From NCBI RefSeq assembly GCF_964253915.1, contig NZ_CAXUSG020000001.1, positions 248,001-312,000 on the forward strand: 64,000 nucleotides of DNA, written 5' to 3'. A program made the translations under genes and the position numbers. Positions 24,452 to 33,035 of the stretch are shown in pieces. The notes beneath the pieces are model-generated. The model ran no database searches. It was not told the origin of the DNA and saw nothing but the letters and a program-made list of their open reading frames with translations. This DNA comes from Metarhizobium sp964253915. Its GTDB lineage: Bacteria; Pseudomonadota; Alphaproteobacteria; Rhizobiales; Rhizobiaceae. How positions within the stretch are numbered: position 1 is the stretch's first letter; each line of letters opens with the position of its first letter.

Positions 24452-25651
24452 ATGGACACGGCGACGCTGCTTGCAACAACGATCGTACTGGAGCTGAAGA
24501 GCGTGCGTGCCGCGGCACGCGCCCTGTCGCGTCCGCCGGCTTCGGTGGCGGCGGCCATCCGGCGGGCGGAGGCCGAGCTGGCCATGCCATTGGTGCAGAA
24601 AACCGGTTCGTCGCTGATGCTGACGCTGGAGGGCGGCCGCCTGCTGCCGCGGCTGCAGGAGCTGAGCAGCCTGGCGGGAGATCTGTTTCTCGCCGATGGT
24701 CGCCCGGTGCCCGGCATCGCAGCCCTTGCCGGCAAGATGCTGAGTTTCGACGCGCTGATCCGCCTGCTGCATGTGGCACGCATCGGCAGCATTCGCGCCG
24801 CGGCGCGCGAACTCGGGCTTGGCCAACCACAGCTGACGCGGCAGATCGCCCATGTCGAGGCGGTGCTGGGGTATGCGGTGCTGGAGCGCGGCCGTAGCGG
24901 GGCGGTGCCGACCAAGGCGGGCGAGCGTGCCGTCGAACTCATCCGGCGCATTGAACGGCTCTGGCACGACCTGACCAATGCGGCAGACGAACGCTTCCGG
25001 CGCACCGAGACGGTGGTGCGCATCGGCTCGGTCATCCCGCTCGGGCCGGACAGCCAGATTGCCGATTTCCTCGCCGATCTTGCCGCCGGCTGGCGCCGCG
25101 CCCACCCGCGCCAGCCGGTGTTCATTTCTTCGATGATCGCCGAGGAACTGCTGAACAGCCTGCGGCGCGGCCTGTTCGACATCGTCCTGCTTGATGTCGA
25201 AACCCTGCCGGACGATCTCGATGGCCGCCTGCTCTCAGCCTCGCCGCTGGCGCTCGTCGGCAGGGCAGAGGAGATGGACGGCGTCCGGCTCGATGATCCG
25301 GTGTCGCTGACGTCCTTGTTGTTTCGCCACCCCGTGGCGATCCCCAGCCTGCGCAGCGGGCTCAGGCAGAAGATCGATCCGGTGCTGGAGGAACTTCTCG
25401 GTCGCGGCAGCGGCCGCCGGCTGGAAATCGTCGAGGTCGACTCCATCCCGGTGATCCTGAAACTCGTCGGCCGGCACGGCTTCCTGTCCATCCTGCCGAG
25501 CGTTTCCCTGGCGGCGATGAGCGGAGAACTCAAGCAGGTCAGCCTGCATCCTTCCCACAGCCTGCCGCTGTGGATCGCCTGGCCGAAGGTTCGCACAGGG
25601 CAGGGCCTTCAGCGGCAGGTGATGGAACTCCTGTCCCTCATCCGGGCCTGA
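24452..25651 (+). CDS. LysR-type regulator with two tandem helix-turn-helix domains
   Basis: A 399-residue regulator, about 100 longer than a standard LysR protein. Residues 5-66 form a first LysR-like HTH (VRAAARALSRPPASVAAAIR). Residues 100-160 form a second, more canonical one (IRAAARELGLGQPQLTRQIA). The effector-binding domain occupies about 180-399. Divergent from the catabolic operon, it should control it, probably in response to ergothioneine or an intermediate. The ATG at 24452 is chosen; an in-frame ATG at 24419 is possible but neither has a strong ribosome site. The duplicated HTH is unusual and is described separately. Confidence 0.85.
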   Translation: MDTATLLATTIVLELKSVRAAARALSRPPASVAAAIRRAEAELAMPLVQKTGSSLMLTLEGGRLLPRLQELSSLAGDLFLADGRPVPGIAALAGKMLSFDALIRLLHVARIGSIRAAARELGLGQPQLTRQIAHVEAVLGYAVLERGRSGAVPTKAGERAVELIRRIERLWHDLTNAADERFRRTETVVRIGSVIPLGPDSQIADFLADLAAGWRRAHPRQPVFISSMIAEELLNSLRRGLFDIVLLDVETLPDDLDGRLLSASPLALVGRAEEMDGVRLDDPVSLTSLLFRHPVAIPSLRSGLRQKIDPVLEELLGRGSGRRLEIVEVDSIPVILKLVGRHGFLSILPSVSLAAMSGELKQVSLHPSHSLPLWIAWPKVRTGQGLQRQVMELLSLIRA

Positions 25652-25675
25652 GCGCCAAGGGCCGGGCAGACGGGA

Positions 25676-26188
25676 TCAGGCGATCGGGCCGAGATAATCC
25701 ATCTTGCCGACGGGCAGGCCGCGGGCGCGCAAAATACCGTGGGCTGTGGTGATGTGGAAATAAAAATTCGGGAAAACGAATTTCGTCAGATAGTCCTTGC
25801 CGGACATCACCTTGGTCGCGGATCGGCCGAGCGGCACGGTGATCTCGCGGCTGTCGCTGCCATCCAGGCTCTCCGGCGTCACGGTGGCGAAGTAGGCCTG
25901 CGCCTTGGCCAGCCGCGCTCGAAGTTCGGCAATAGTGGTTTCGTTGTCCTCGAAGCGCGGCGCTTCCTGGCCGGAGAGGCGGCCGATGGCGTTCTTGGAC
26001 GTATCGGTGACACGCTGGATCTGCGAGGTAAAGGGGTTCATGTCCGGCGCCAGCCGCGCACTCAACAATTCGTTGGCGTCCACGCCGTTTTCCTCAGCGT
26101 AGGCTTCGATCTTGTCGAGATAGTGCGAGAGAACGTCGAGGCCGCGCTGGAACAGCGGCACGGTGAGATCGTAGACGGAAATGGACAT
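25676..26188 (-). CDS. DUF1993 family protein
   Basis: A 170-residue protein matching the DUF1993 family, compact helical proteins related to the DinB-like four-helix-bundle group. Features: N-terminal YDLTVPLFQRGLDVLSHYLD, and C-terminal FPNFYFHITTAHGILRARG with conserved histidines that could bind metal. Molecular role unknown. The ATG at 26188 has AAGGAAG 5 nt upstream. It converges with the LysR gene; a 348-nt gap to ubiB holds a family B repeat. Confidence 0.85.
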   Translation of the reverse strand: MSISVYDLTVPLFQRGLDVLSHYLDKIEAYAEENGVDANELLSARLAPDMNPFTSQIQRVTDTSKNAIGRLSGQEAPRFEDNETTIAELRARLAKAQAYFATVTPESLDGSDSREITVPLGRSATKVMSGKDYLTKFVFPNFYFHITTAHGILRARGLPVGKMDYLGPIA

Positions 26189-26369
26189 GAGGCTTCCTTT
26201 TGGGCCGCTGTTGACGTGCCGGTGGCCAAGCCTGCTGCCTGGTGACCGACGGCGTGCATATAGGAAGCGCCGCACCGTTCCGCGATGGCCAGCACGTCGT
26301 AATCCGTCATCCCAGGGGGATTTTCTTTGGTGGGGGTCACCCGATGGGGAGCAGGGTGATCGGAGATGG

Positions 26370-26520
26370 CATGAGAGGGTGCCGCTTGCCCCTTCTCCCC
26401 CGCGGGGAGAAGGTCGCGGCAGCGGGATGAGGGGGCGCCACGAGGGAAAGTCCTGCTGTGTTTCCCCCCTCATCCGACCCTTCGGGCCACCTTCTCTCCG
26501 CTGGGGAGAAGGGGAAGAGG
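26370..26520. repeat. GC-rich intergenic palindromic repeat, family B, copy 3
   Basis: CCTTCTCCCC with GGGGAGAAGG around CGC, and CACCTTCTCTCCGC with GGGGAGAAGG, separated by GGATGAGGGG and CCCCTCATCC. This is the most diverged of the four copies. Together with a further 180 nt without recognisable function it fills the gap between the DUF1993 start and the ubiB stop. Confidence 0.8.
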
Positions 26521-26536
26521 AGATGTCGCCGGGGCC

Positions 26537-28108
26537 TTACGTCACCTGCCAGGCGACGTAGAGCAAGGTGAGCGCGATCAGCCACAGCGCCACGCGCCCG
26601 GAGCGGCCATGCCGGGCTTCCGACTTGCCGATGGCCTCGGCCGTCGCCGGGTCGAAGCGCAGGCCATTTTCGCTCATCGCGGTGATCTCGCGCGAAAATT
26701 TCTCGGTCTTGGCGACGATTTCGGGGGCTGCTTCCGCCAGCTTGAGCGCCGCCTTCAACCCGTCGCGCATGTCGGTCAGAACGCGCTGGGGGCCGAGATT
26801 GGTGCGGATCCAGTCGCCGACGACGGGTTCCGACGCCTTCCACATGTTGAAGCGCGGATTGAGGATGCGCGCGACACCTTCGACCACCACCATGGTCTTC
26901 TGCAGCATCACCAGTTCCGGCCGCGTCTCCATGTCGAAGAGTTCGGTGACTTCGAAGAGCAGGGTGAGCAGCTTGCCCATGGAGATAGTTTCCGCCGGCT
27001 GGCCGTGGATCGGCTCACCGATGGCGCGGATCGCCTGGGCAAAGCTCGCGACGTCGTGATGCCCCGGTACATAGCCGGCTTCGAAATGCACTTCGGCAAC
27101 CCGCAGGTAATCGCGGGTGATGAAGCCGTAGAGGATTTCGGCCAGGAAACGGCGCTCCTTCTTGCCGAGCCGCCCGACGATGCCCATGTCGACGGCGACG
27201 ATATCACCGGCCGCATCGACGAACAGATTGCCGGGATGCATGTCGGCATGGAAAAAACCGTCGCGCAGCGTATGGCGCAGGAAGGACTGGATCAGCCGGT
27301 CGGCGATGAGGTTCAGATCGTGTCCGGCGGCCTTCAGCGCCTCGACATTCGACATCTTGATGCCGTCGATCCACTCCATGGTAACGACATCGCGGCCGGT
27401 GCGCTCCCAATCGACTTTTGGCACACGGAAGCCGGGGTCTTTGGCGGTGTTTTCCGCGATTTCGGAAAGGGCGGCCGCCTCCAGCCGCAGGTCCATCTCC
27501 ACCTTGGTGGTCTGCTCCAGCGTGCGGGTAACCTCCAGCGGCCGCAGACGTCGGGACGATGGAATGAACGTCTCCTGCACCCGCGCCACCAGATACATGA
27601 CCTCGATATCGTGGCCGAAACGCTGGCGCACGCCGGGGCGGATCACCTTGATCGCCACCTTGCGTCTGCCGTCCGGCGTCTCCACTTCGCCCGGATGCAC
27701 CTGGGCGATGGAGGCTGCGGCGATCGGATCGCCGAAATGGCTGTAAAGCTCCTCGACCGGCCGGCCGAGCGAGCCTTCGACGGATGCTTTTGCAGCTGCG
27801 ACCGGGAAGAAGGCCATGCGGTCCTGCAGGCCGGCCAGATCGTCGGCGAAGTCGGCGCCGACGACATCGGGCCGCGTCGCGAGGAACTGCCCCATCTTGA
27901 CGTAGGATGGCCCGAGCCGCTCGACGGCACGCGCCAGCCGGTCGCTGCGCTCCTCGGAGGGGCGCTTGCGGGCGAGCAGCCCGGCGACCGATTTGACCAG
28001 CACGGCCATCGGCGGCATGCCTTCGGAGGGTAAGGCCGAAACCACGCCCTCGCGCACCAGAACCCAGCCGACGCGGGCGAGGCGGAAATAGGCTCCGAAC
28101 GTGCTCAT
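26537..28108 (-). CDS. ubiB: UbiB, ABC1/ADCK-type protein of ubiquinone biosynthesis
   Basis: A 523-residue atypical kinase-like ATPase required for ubiquinone synthesis. The KxGQ motif is YVKMGQFLATRPD, the adapted nucleotide loop is AAASIAQVHPGEV, and HADMHPGNLF and DMGIVGRL are the catalytic and metal-binding loops. Two hydrophobic helices at the C-terminus (GRVALWLIALTLLYVAWQV) anchor it to the membrane. Length fits the family (about 520-545). It starts 48 nt after the ubiE stop on the same strand, the normal ubiE-ubiB operon. Confidence 0.96.
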   Translation of the reverse strand: MSTFGAYFRLARVGWVLVREGVVSALPSEGMPPMAVLVKSVAGLLARKRPSEERSDRLARAVERLGPSYVKMGQFLATRPDVVGADFADDLAGLQDRMAFFPVAAAKASVEGSLGRPVEELYSHFGDPIAAASIAQVHPGEVETPDGRRKVAIKVIRPGVRQRFGHDIEVMYLVARVQETFIPSSRRLRPLEVTRTLEQTTKVEMDLRLEAAALSEIAENTAKDPGFRVPKVDWERTGRDVVTMEWIDGIKMSNVEALKAAGHDLNLIADRLIQSFLRHTLRDGFFHADMHPGNLFVDAAGDIVAVDMGIVGRLGKKERRFLAEILYGFITRDYLRVAEVHFEAGYVPGHHDVASFAQAIRAIGEPIHGQPAETISMGKLLTLLFEVTELFDMETRPELVMLQKTMVVVEGVARILNPRFNMWKASEPVVGDWIRTNLGPQRVLTDMRDGLKAALKLAEAAPEIVAKTEKFSREITAMSENGLRFDPATAEAIGKSEARHGRSGRVALWLIALTLLYVAWQVT

Positions 28109-28156
28109 CGCGCCGGACCGCCCGTTATCGGCATCAAACGTGTTCTGGCCATGCCG

Positions 28157-28933
28157 TCAGAGCTTCCAGCCGGAGTGCAGCGCGGCAATGCCGCCGGTAT
28201 AATTGGTGAAGGAAACGCGCGAAAAACCGGCCTCTCGGATCATCGCGGCAAAATCCTGCTGGTTCGGGAATTTGCGGATCGATTCCACCAGATATTGATA
28301 GGGTTCGGCCTCGCCGGTGATCATCTTGCCGAATTGCGGGATCGCCTTGAACGACCATTGGTCATAGACCTTGTCGAGCAGCGGCATGTCGACTTCCGAA
28401 AACTCCAGCACCAGCAGTCGTCCGCCGCGCTTCAGCACGCGGTAGGCTTCCTTCAGCGCCACGTCGATATGCGGCACGTTGCGGATACCGAAGGCGATCG
28501 TATAGGCGTCGAAGGTGTTGGCTTCGAACGGCAGGTCCTCGGCATTAGCCTCGACGAAGGTCAGGTTGTTGGAAAGCTTCTTCTTGGCGGCGCGTTCGGC
28601 GCCGACACCGAGCATGGAACCGTTGATGTCGAGCACGGTGGCCTGCGCCAGCCGGTTGGAGGCTTCGACGATGCGGAAGGCGATATCGCCGGTGCCGCCG
28701 GCAACGTCGAGCACCTTGTAGGAAGCATCCTTGCGCGGGTTGAGTGCCGCGACCATGCCGTCCTTCCAGACCCGGTGCAGGCCGGCCGACATGACGTCGT
28801 TCATGATGTCGTAGCGTTTGGCAACCTTGTGGAAGACCTCGTTGACCAGACCCTGCTTCTCGCCTTCGGAAACATCGCGAAAACCGTAGGAGGTGGACAT
28901 GCCGCCGTCGGCAGAGGTGCGGCTTTCAGTCAT
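28157..28933 (-). CDS. ubiE: UbiE/MenG C-methyltransferase of ubiquinone biosynthesis
   Basis: A 258-residue SAM-dependent methyltransferase that adds the C-methyl group to the demethoxy-ubiquinol ring. Typical family segments: KVAKRYDIMNDVMSAGLHRVW, the SAM loop LDVAGGTGDIA, FGIRNVPHIDVAL and GGRLLVLEFS, ending in HSGWKL. The ATG at 28933 has GGAG upstream; an in-frame extension to 29047 lies in the divergent promoter region and is rejected. It is divergent from mutM. Confidence 0.97.
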   Translation of the reverse strand: MTESRTSADGGMSTSYGFRDVSEGEKQGLVNEVFHKVAKRYDIMNDVMSAGLHRVWKDGMVAALNPRKDASYKVLDVAGGTGDIAFRIVEASNRLAQATVLDINGSMLGVGAERAAKKKLSNNLTFVEANAEDLPFEANTFDAYTIAFGIRNVPHIDVALKEAYRVLKRGGRLLVLEFSEVDMPLLDKVYDQWSFKAIPQFGKMITGEAEPYQYLVESIRKFPNQQDFAAMIREAGFSRVSFTNYTGGIAALHSGWKL

Positions 28934-29082
28934 CGGGTCACTCCATCTTGCAGGGCCATCGTCGAAAAACGATAGCAAAAACGCCGCCGCCGCACTATCT
29001 CTGCGCTCGAAAGAGCCTGCGGCAGATCGCGCAGGTCTATAGACCACATTGCCACGGGTTGGAACAGGAAGTTGGGAACGCT

Positions 29083-29973
29083 ATGCCGGAATTGCCAGAG
29101 GTAGAGACAGTCCGCCGCGGCCTGGCGCCGGTCATGGAGGGGGCACGCATCATCCGGCTGGAACTCCGGCGCGGTGACCTGCGGTTTCCCTTTCCGGTGG
29201 ATTTTTCTGCCAAGGTGTACGGCCAGACGATCGTCTCGCTCGGCCGGAGGGCAAAATACCTGCTGATCGATCTCGCCAACGGCCTGACGATCATTGCCCA
29301 TCTCGGCATGTCCGGCTCCTTCCGCATCGAGGAGGGGGCTGCCGCCGATATACCCGGCGATTTCCATCATCCGCGCTCGAAAGACGAAAAACACGATCAC
29401 GTCATCTTCCATCTGGAGACGGAGGGGCGCGCCTCGCGCGTCATCTATAACGACCCGCGCCGTTTCGGCTTCATGGAGCTGATGGCGCGGACGGATCTCG
29501 ACACCTATGCCGCCTTCCGCGATCTCGGGCCGGAACCGACGGGCAACAGTCTCGATGCCGACTATCTCTCCCGCCGTTTCGAGGGCAAGACCCAGCCGCT
29601 GAAGGGCGCGCTGCTCGACCAGAAGAACATCGCCGGCCTCGGCAACATCTATGTCTGCGAGGCGCTCTGGCGCTCGCACCTGAAACCGCAGCGCGCCGCC
29701 GGCACGCTGGTGGCGGCAGATGGCGGACCGAAACCCGAGCTTCTGGCTTTGACGACCGCCATCCGCGATGTCATCGCCGATGCGATCGCCGCCGGCGGAT
29801 CGTCGTTGCGCGACCATATCCAGACGGATGGATCGCTCGGATATTTCCAGCATTCCTTCTCCGTCTACGATCGCGCGGGCACCGCCTGCAGCACGCCCGG
29901 TTGCGCCGGCACGGTGGAGCGCATCGTCCAGGCGGGCCGGTCTTCCTTCTATTGCGACCGGTGCCAGCACTAG
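29083..29973 (+). CDS. mutM: Formamidopyrimidine-DNA glycosylase (Fpg/MutM)
   Basis: A 296-residue base-excision repair enzyme removing oxidised purines such as 8-oxoG, with AP-lyase activity. The catalytic N-terminal Pro-Glu is in MPELPEVETVRRGL, the conserved lysine of the beta-hairpin is in FEGKTQPLKGALLDQ, and the zinc finger has CSTPGC and YCDRCQ at the C-terminus. Start fixed at ATG 29083 because Pro2 must be exposed; upstream in-frame codons are rejected. rpsT follows after about 200 nt with its own promoter. Confidence 0.97.
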   Translation: MPELPEVETVRRGLAPVMEGARIIRLELRRGDLRFPFPVDFSAKVYGQTIVSLGRRAKYLLIDLANGLTIIAHLGMSGSFRIEEGAAADIPGDFHHPRSKDEKHDHVIFHLETEGRASRVIYNDPRRFGFMELMARTDLDTYAAFRDLGPEPTGNSLDADYLSRRFEGKTQPLKGALLDQKNIAGLGNIYVCEALWRSHLKPQRAAGTLVAADGGPKPELLALTTAIRDVIADAIAAGGSSLRDHIQTDGSLGYFQHSFSVYDRAGTACSTPGCAGTVERIVQAGRSSFYCDRCQH

Positions 29974-30022
29974 GCCGGCTGCAAGAATGCGCCGTTCCCG
30001 GGGCTTTCTTGAAAATTGCGCG

Positions 30023-30051
30023 TTGACGTCGCCCGGCTTTCGAGCTATATG
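30023..30051 (+). promoter_or_regulatory. Sigma-70-type promoter for rpsT
   Basis: TTGACG (30023-30028) and TATATG (30046-30051) with a 17-bp spacer, a near-consensus vegetative promoter, followed by a 5' leader of about 120 nt before rpsT. Confidence 0.75.
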
Positions 30052-30176
30052 CCCGCCCACAGTTCGGAAAGCCTTGGACGGCCTTCCACAAATGCTCCCC
30101 GCATGGCTGATACGAAAGGTCGCAACGACCGGCGCGGCGATGGCGGAGTTTGGTTTGAATTCGAAGAGAGGCATCC

Positions 30177-30443
30177 ATGGCCAATACTACTTCGGCGAAG
30201 AAGGCGACCCGCAAGATCGCTCGCCGCACTGCAATCAACAAGAACCGCCGCTCGCGCGTCCGCAGCTTCGTCCGCAAGGTTGAGGAAGCCATCGCTTCCG
30301 GCGATCTGGCCCTGGCCCAGGAAGCCCTCAAGGCCGCCCAGCCGGAACTGGCCCGCGCTGCCACCAAGGGTGTGCTGCATCGGAACACTGCTTCCCGCAA
30401 GGTGTCCCGTCTGGCGAGCCGCGTTAAGGCTCTGTCGGTCTAA
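30177..30443 (+). CDS. rpsT: Ribosomal protein S20
   Basis: An 88-residue highly basic helical protein of the small ribosomal subunit that binds 16S rRNA. It begins ANTTSAKKATRKIARRTAIN, the family's standard N-terminus, and ends in KGVLHRNTASRKVSRLASRV. GAGAGG precedes the ATG, and a strong intrinsic terminator follows at 30471. Length is exactly that of alphaproteobacterial S20. Confidence 0.98.
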   Translation: MANTTSAKKATRKIARRTAINKNRRSRVRSFVRKVEEAIASGDLALAQEALKAAQPELARAATKGVLHRNTASRKVSRLASRVKALSV

Positions 30444-30470
30444 TTTTCGTCAAATATGACGTGAAATGAT

Positions 30471-30496
30471 AAGCCCGGTCTCGCGACCGGGCTTTT
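30471..30496 (+). terminator. Intrinsic terminator after rpsT
   Basis: AAGCCCGGTC and GACCGGGCTT are perfect 10-bp arms with a 4-nt loop TCGC, followed by TT, 28 nt after the rpsT stop. Confidence 0.85.
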
Positions 30497-31279
30497 CGGA
30501 TTCTGGCCTCTCGCCACGGCGTGGTTAATTTTCCAAGACAGCCGCATGTCACTGGCGTGACATAAAAAGTCTTTTATTTTCAACGGCTTGCTGGAGGTTG
30601 TGCTGTGGTTATACAACTCCCCTTGCGGCAGTTGGGCCCGGCTTTGAGTCAAGCGATTTTTTATTTTTTTTGTTTTTCCCGCAGCTTTAAATGGGCCTTT
30701 TTTGAATCTCCTTGATTCAAAAGCGATTCTTGATGAAGGCCTTTGTGACACCCAAATCGCGGCTCGCGAGTCAATGGCCGCCCATTAATTTTGCGTAAAA
30801 TTCATCATTGATCTCGGCATATGATCCTGCCTAAATGCCTCTCAACAGGGGGCGCGGACACCACCTTCACAATGTTGGCTCGTTAGACGCTGAACAGGCG
30901 GAAGGATGGTTTTGTCTCCTGGGAAGCGGTGTGTTCTACGCCGTCTCTTCAAATAGTTGACAGGAATTTAACGGTATCGGTGACGATACCGAGCGGGTCG
31001 TTTTGCGGCTTTGCGTCCTCTGACGTTTTGAGTGATTAGGGAGGGCATGAAAGACATTCGAGCCTCAACGACGAGGGCGAGGATCGAATGGAAGCGGGCG
31101 AACTCGCAGGAGGAACGGCAAGGCCGGTTCCTTAGGTCGGTGTTGCCGGATTGGCCCGGTGACCCAACTTAACGTGATATGACCGGCGCGGGCCAGCGGG
31201 GCGCGGACCGGGGAAAAGAATAAGGCTCGGGCGAGCGGGACAGTTTCGCCCGACAACGAGAATTTGGAAGGCGGCGACA
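30497..31279. other. 783-nt dnaA leader region without a convincing gene
   Basis: No credible coding region on either strand. The left part (30530-30800) is AT-rich for this genome, with runs of T around 30657-30680. It holds five GANTC sites within 127 bp (30646, 30704, 30714, 30725, 30768) and an inverted repeat TTGAATC/GATTCAA at 30702-30720. A TTGACA hexamer occurs at 30957 without a matching -10 at normal spacing, followed by the 8-bp inverted repeat CGGTATCG/CGATACCG (30972-30991). I found no cluster of good DnaA boxes, so this reads as a regulated leader, not an origin. Confidence 0.6.
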
Positions 31280-32818
31280 ATGCAAGTGAATATGATGACG
31301 ACCGGTGTCCTTGGAGACGGGGACAAGGCACCGAAGCCGTTCGATACGGTATGCTCCGAGGTGGCGGAGGATAAAACCGGTATGACCTATAACGCACTGT
31401 TCGATCGATTCAGTGCCCGATTGAAGGCTCAGGTCGGTCAGGACGTCTATGCAAGCTGGTTTGCGCGGCTCAAGCTGCATTCCGTTTCCAAGAGTGTCGT
31501 GCGGCTGACGGTGCCGACGACGTTCCTCAAATCCTGGATCAACAACCGCTACATCGATCTCATCACCGGCATCTTCCAGGCGGAAGACCCGGAAATCCTC
31601 AAGGTGGAAATCCTGGTGCGCACGGCGACCCGTAGCGTCCGTCCCGCCGCAGAGGAAAGCCAGTCCGTCGCCGAGCCGGTGCAGGCGCAGCCGCGCCGCA
31701 GCGTGCCGCAGAGCATCGGCCAGGTTGCCGCCAGCGCTGGCGCCGTGCCGCAGCGCCCGGCATCGGCCCCGAGCCCGCTGTTCGGCTCGCCGCTCGACTC
31801 CCGCTACACCTTCGAGTCCTTCGTGGAAGGCTCCTCGAACCGTGTGGCGCTCGCCGCCGCCAAGACCATCGCCGAAGCCGGTGCAGGCGCGGTGCGCTTC
31901 AATCCGCTGTTCATTCATTCGACGGTCGGCCTCGGCAAGACACATCTGCTGCAGGCTATCGCCAATGCCGCGGTCAACAGCCCCCGGCTGCCGCGTGTCG
32001 TCTATCTGACGGCGGAATATTTCATGTGGCGCTTCGCCACCGCCATCCGCGACAATGACGCGCTGACGCTGAAGGACTCGTTGCGCAACATCGATCTCCT
32101 GATCATCGACGACATGCAGTTCCTGCAGGGCAAGATGATCCAGCACGAGTTCTGCCATCTGCTCAACATGCTGCTCGACAGCGCCAAGCAGGTCGTCGTG
32201 GCCGCTGACCGTGCGCCCTGGGAGCTGGAATCGCTCGATCCGCGCGTCCGTTCGCGCCTGCAGGGCGGCGTGGCGATCGAACTCGACGTTCCCGATTATG
32301 ACATGCGGCTGGAAATGCTGACGCAGCGCCTGCAGTCCGCCCGCAAGGACGATCCGTCGATCGACATTCCCGGCGACATCATTTCGCACGTCGCTCGCAA
32401 CATCACTGCCAGCGGCCGCGAACTGGAAGGCGCCTTCAACCAGCTGATCTTCCGCCGCTCCTTCGAACCCAACCTGTCGATCGACCGGGTCGACGAACTG
32501 CTCGCCCATCTCGTCGGCTCCGAGCCGAAGCGGGTGCGCATCGAGGATATCCAGCGCATCGTGGCCCGACACTACAATGTTTCGCGCCAGGAACTGGTCT
32601 CGAACCGCCGGACGCGCGTGATCGTCAAGCCGCGCCAGATCGCCATGTATCTGTCGAAGACGCTGACGCCGCGGTCCTTCCCGGAAATAGGTCGCCGTTT
32701 TGGCGGTCGCGATCACACCACCGTGCTGCACGCGGTGCGCAAGATCGAGGAACTGATCTCCGGCGATACCAAGCTGAGCCATGAGATCGAGCTGCTGAAG
32801 CGGCTGATCAACGAGTAA
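31280..32818 (+). CDS. dnaA: Chromosomal replication initiator DnaA
   Basis: A 512-residue AAA+ initiator that binds DnaA boxes and melts the origin. Domain I (about 40-120) is followed by a Pro/Ser/Gln-rich linker. The AAA+ core has Walker A STVGLGKTHLL and Walker B LLIIDDMQFL, with arginine-finger and sensor regions. The C-terminal DNA-binding signature is GRDHTTVLHAVRKIE. The ATG at 31280 has GGAAGG 8 nt upstream; internal ATGs at 31292 and 31295 are less likely. It has a long leader with GANTC sites, and a strong terminator follows. Confidence 0.98.
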   Translation: MQVNMMTTGVLGDGDKAPKPFDTVCSEVAEDKTGMTYNALFDRFSARLKAQVGQDVYASWFARLKLHSVSKSVVRLTVPTTFLKSWINNRYIDLITGIFQAEDPEILKVEILVRTATRSVRPAAEESQSVAEPVQAQPRRSVPQSIGQVAASAGAVPQRPASAPSPLFGSPLDSRYTFESFVEGSSNRVALAAAKTIAEAGAGAVRFNPLFIHSTVGLGKTHLLQAIANAAVNSPRLPRVVYLTAEYFMWRFATAIRDNDALTLKDSLRNIDLLIIDDMQFLQGKMIQHEFCHLLNMLLDSAKQVVVAADRAPWELESLDPRVRSRLQGGVAIELDVPDYDMRLEMLTQRLQSARKDDPSIDIPGDIISHVARNITASGRELEGAFNQLIFRRSFEPNLSIDRVDELLAHLVGSEPKRVRIEDIQRIVARHYNVSRQELVSNRRTRVIVKPRQIAMYLSKTLTPRSFPEIGRRFGGRDHTTVLHAVRKIEELISGDTKLSHEIELLKRLINE

Positions 32819-32823
32819 AACTC

Positions 32824-32868
32824 TTGCCGGACAGCGACGGTTCGACCGCGGCTGTCCGGCAATTTTTT
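32824..32868 (+). terminator. Strong intrinsic terminator after dnaA
   Basis: TTGCCGGACAGC (32824-32835) and GCTGTCCGGCAA (32851-32862) are perfect 12-bp arms followed by six T residues, 5 nt after the dnaA stop. Confidence 0.93.
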
Positions 32869-32934
32869 GCCTTTTTGATGATTTTTCCCTCGGTCTGCCG
32901 CAACGGGATTTGTGGTGGCTGCAGATTTTTGCCT

Positions 32935-33016
32935 TTTCCCGAAGCGCGCAAACGTTCCATCTCTTTGTTTCCAAACAATTCCGCACGCAAAAACCGCTAC
33001 GCGCTTTTGCTGGTAT
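32935..33016. repeat. Intergenic palindromic repeat, family A, copy 4
   Basis: A diverged copy: CAATTCCGCACGCAAAAACC followed by GCGCTTTTGCTGGTATCGCC, with the same CAAAA/TTTTG core as copies 1, 3 and 5. It lies between the dnaA terminator and the convergent methyltransferase gene. Confidence 0.7.
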
Positions 33017-33035
33017 CGCCCCAGAAGACGACCTG

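Noticed and set aside
26189..26340. Small open frame beginning TDYDVLAIAERCGASYMHAV on the minus strand, overlapping the DUF1993 start
   Set aside because: It has no recognisable family or convincing ribosome site, and its tail is out of frame over DUF1993; left unannotated.
30497..31279. Chromosomal replication origin upstream of dnaA
   Set aside because: No cluster of DnaA boxes close to TTATCCACA was found, and alphaproteobacterial origins are, to my knowledge, usually near hemE and not dnaA.
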